DNA of 15,317 bases from Kiritimatiellia bacterium (GTDB taxonomy: Bacteria; Verrucomicrobiota; Kiritimatiellia; RFP12; UBA1067): NCBI GenBank assembly GCA_024405255.1, contig JAKSOY010000100.1, forward strand, positions 1 through 15,317, written 5' to 3'. Below the pieces are notes generated by a model, which was not told the DNA's origin, did not search any database, and saw only the letters and a program-made list of their open reading frames with translations. The position numbers and the translations under genes are program-made. Positions 15,009-15,317 of this stretch are shown piece after piece. The first letter of the stretch is position 1, and each line of letters begins with the position of its first letter.

Positions 15009-15065
15009 ATAGGCCAATTTCACAAATAACAAGTCTTCAAAATCGTAGAATCAGAACCTTGGATA

Positions 15066-15317
15066 TCACACTTCCCGAAAAAAAAGTTCCTTTGCCGGAA
15101 TCAGAAAGTCGAAGAACCTTGACGCAGGGACGGACGCGACAAGATCCCCGTCGTAGACAAGCGCAGTTCTGACGGACATGCGCCTACTGTGCTTGAACGC
15201 CTTGAGTTTCGCCTCCACCTCAGAAATGATCGAACCGTCAATTTTCGTCTGTCGCTTGATTTCGACGACGAAAAGCGTCCGTTCGGTCTGAATCAGGAGA
15301 TCAATCTGACATCCCTT
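15066..15317 (-). CDS. ATP-binding protein with PD-(D/E)XK-like domain, C-terminal end only (ATPase 3)
   Basis: Only the last 83 codons are inside the window; the reading frame is open to the right edge. The visible part starts KGCQIDLLIQTERTLFVVEI and continues into KR, carrying the D...E-x-K pattern of a PD-(D/E)XK fold, and is very close in layout to QIDLLIDRSDN...EMK in ATPase 1. The rest (FDFLIPAKELFFREV) is a short beta/alpha end. By analogy the missing part should hold an AAA-type ATPase domain and a winged helix. A run of eight T lies just before the stop. The gene stops about 280 bp before the tRNA-like gene. Confidence 0.8.
   Translation of the reverse strand, partial: KGCQIDLLIQTERTLFVVEIKRQTKIDGSIISEVEAKLKAFKHSRRMSVRTALVYDGDLVASVPASRFFDFLIPAKELFFREV

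Larger units (their letters stand above)
14790..15065. other. AT-rich intergenic region upstream of the tRNA/AAA+ operon
   Basis: These 276 bases lie between the end of ATPase 3 and the tRNAs and are clearly richer in A/T than anything else in the window. They hold two candidate sigma-70 promoters and a sigma-54-like motif, all facing the tRNAs. I see no supported gene, no repeat array and no clear terminator for ATPase 3. Short plus-strand frames here lack ribosome-binding sites. Confidence 0.5.

Noticed and set aside
14811..15029. Short plus-strand frame (72 codons) in the AT-rich spacer
   Set aside because: It has a GTG start without a ribosome-binding site and no recognisable protein features.

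Overview
The window looks like a piece of a Gram-negative genome of roughly 60% GC. My best guess is an uncultured, gut-type member of the PVC group (Kiritimatiellota/Lentisphaerota-like). That rests on the giant secreted proteins that combine LamG-type domains with autotransporter-associated strand repeats, and on the many AAA ATPase/PD-(D/E)XK paralogues. No marker gene is present, so this is inference. Every gene I support lies on the minus strand, so transcription runs from high to low coordinates.

Region 1 (2-8750) is GC-rich and reads as one operon. A good sigma-70-type promoter (8722-8750) precedes a 1647-aa secreted LamG/strand-repeat protein. A truncated secreted paralogue follows 7 bp later, then an overlapping exported calcineurin-type phosphoesterase, a YafK-like L,D-transpeptidase and the fluoride channel crcB. 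The theme is cell surface and envelope, with crcB apparently a passenger.

Region 2 (about 8768-12350) holds two AAA ATPases with C-terminal PD-(D/E)XK-like domains (ATPase_2/DUF234 type and AAA_14/DUF4143 type) and, between them, a signal-less C-terminal fragment of another surface protein. Each ATPase has a near-consensus promoter covered by its own, unrelated set of evenly phased repeats: palindromes 30 bp apart for one, direct repeats 33 bp apart for the other. I read these as operators, possibly bound by the ATPases' own winged-helix segments. A third ATPase of this general kind enters from the right edge (15066-15317).

Region 3 (12351-15065) is less GC-rich and looks like accessory or phage-like DNA. 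A tRNA-like gene with a Leu(UAG) anticodon but no long variable arm is followed by a canonical tRNA-Asn(GUU). Nineteen bases later comes an AAA+ ATPase gene, then a protein of unknown family with an eight-G tract near its start.

The most notable observations are the two phased operator arrays on ATPase-nuclease genes, the aberrant tRNA fused to an AAA+ gene by a minimal leader, and a roughly 480-residue internal duplication in the giant surface protein, whose conserved module is also found, cut short, in the next gene.
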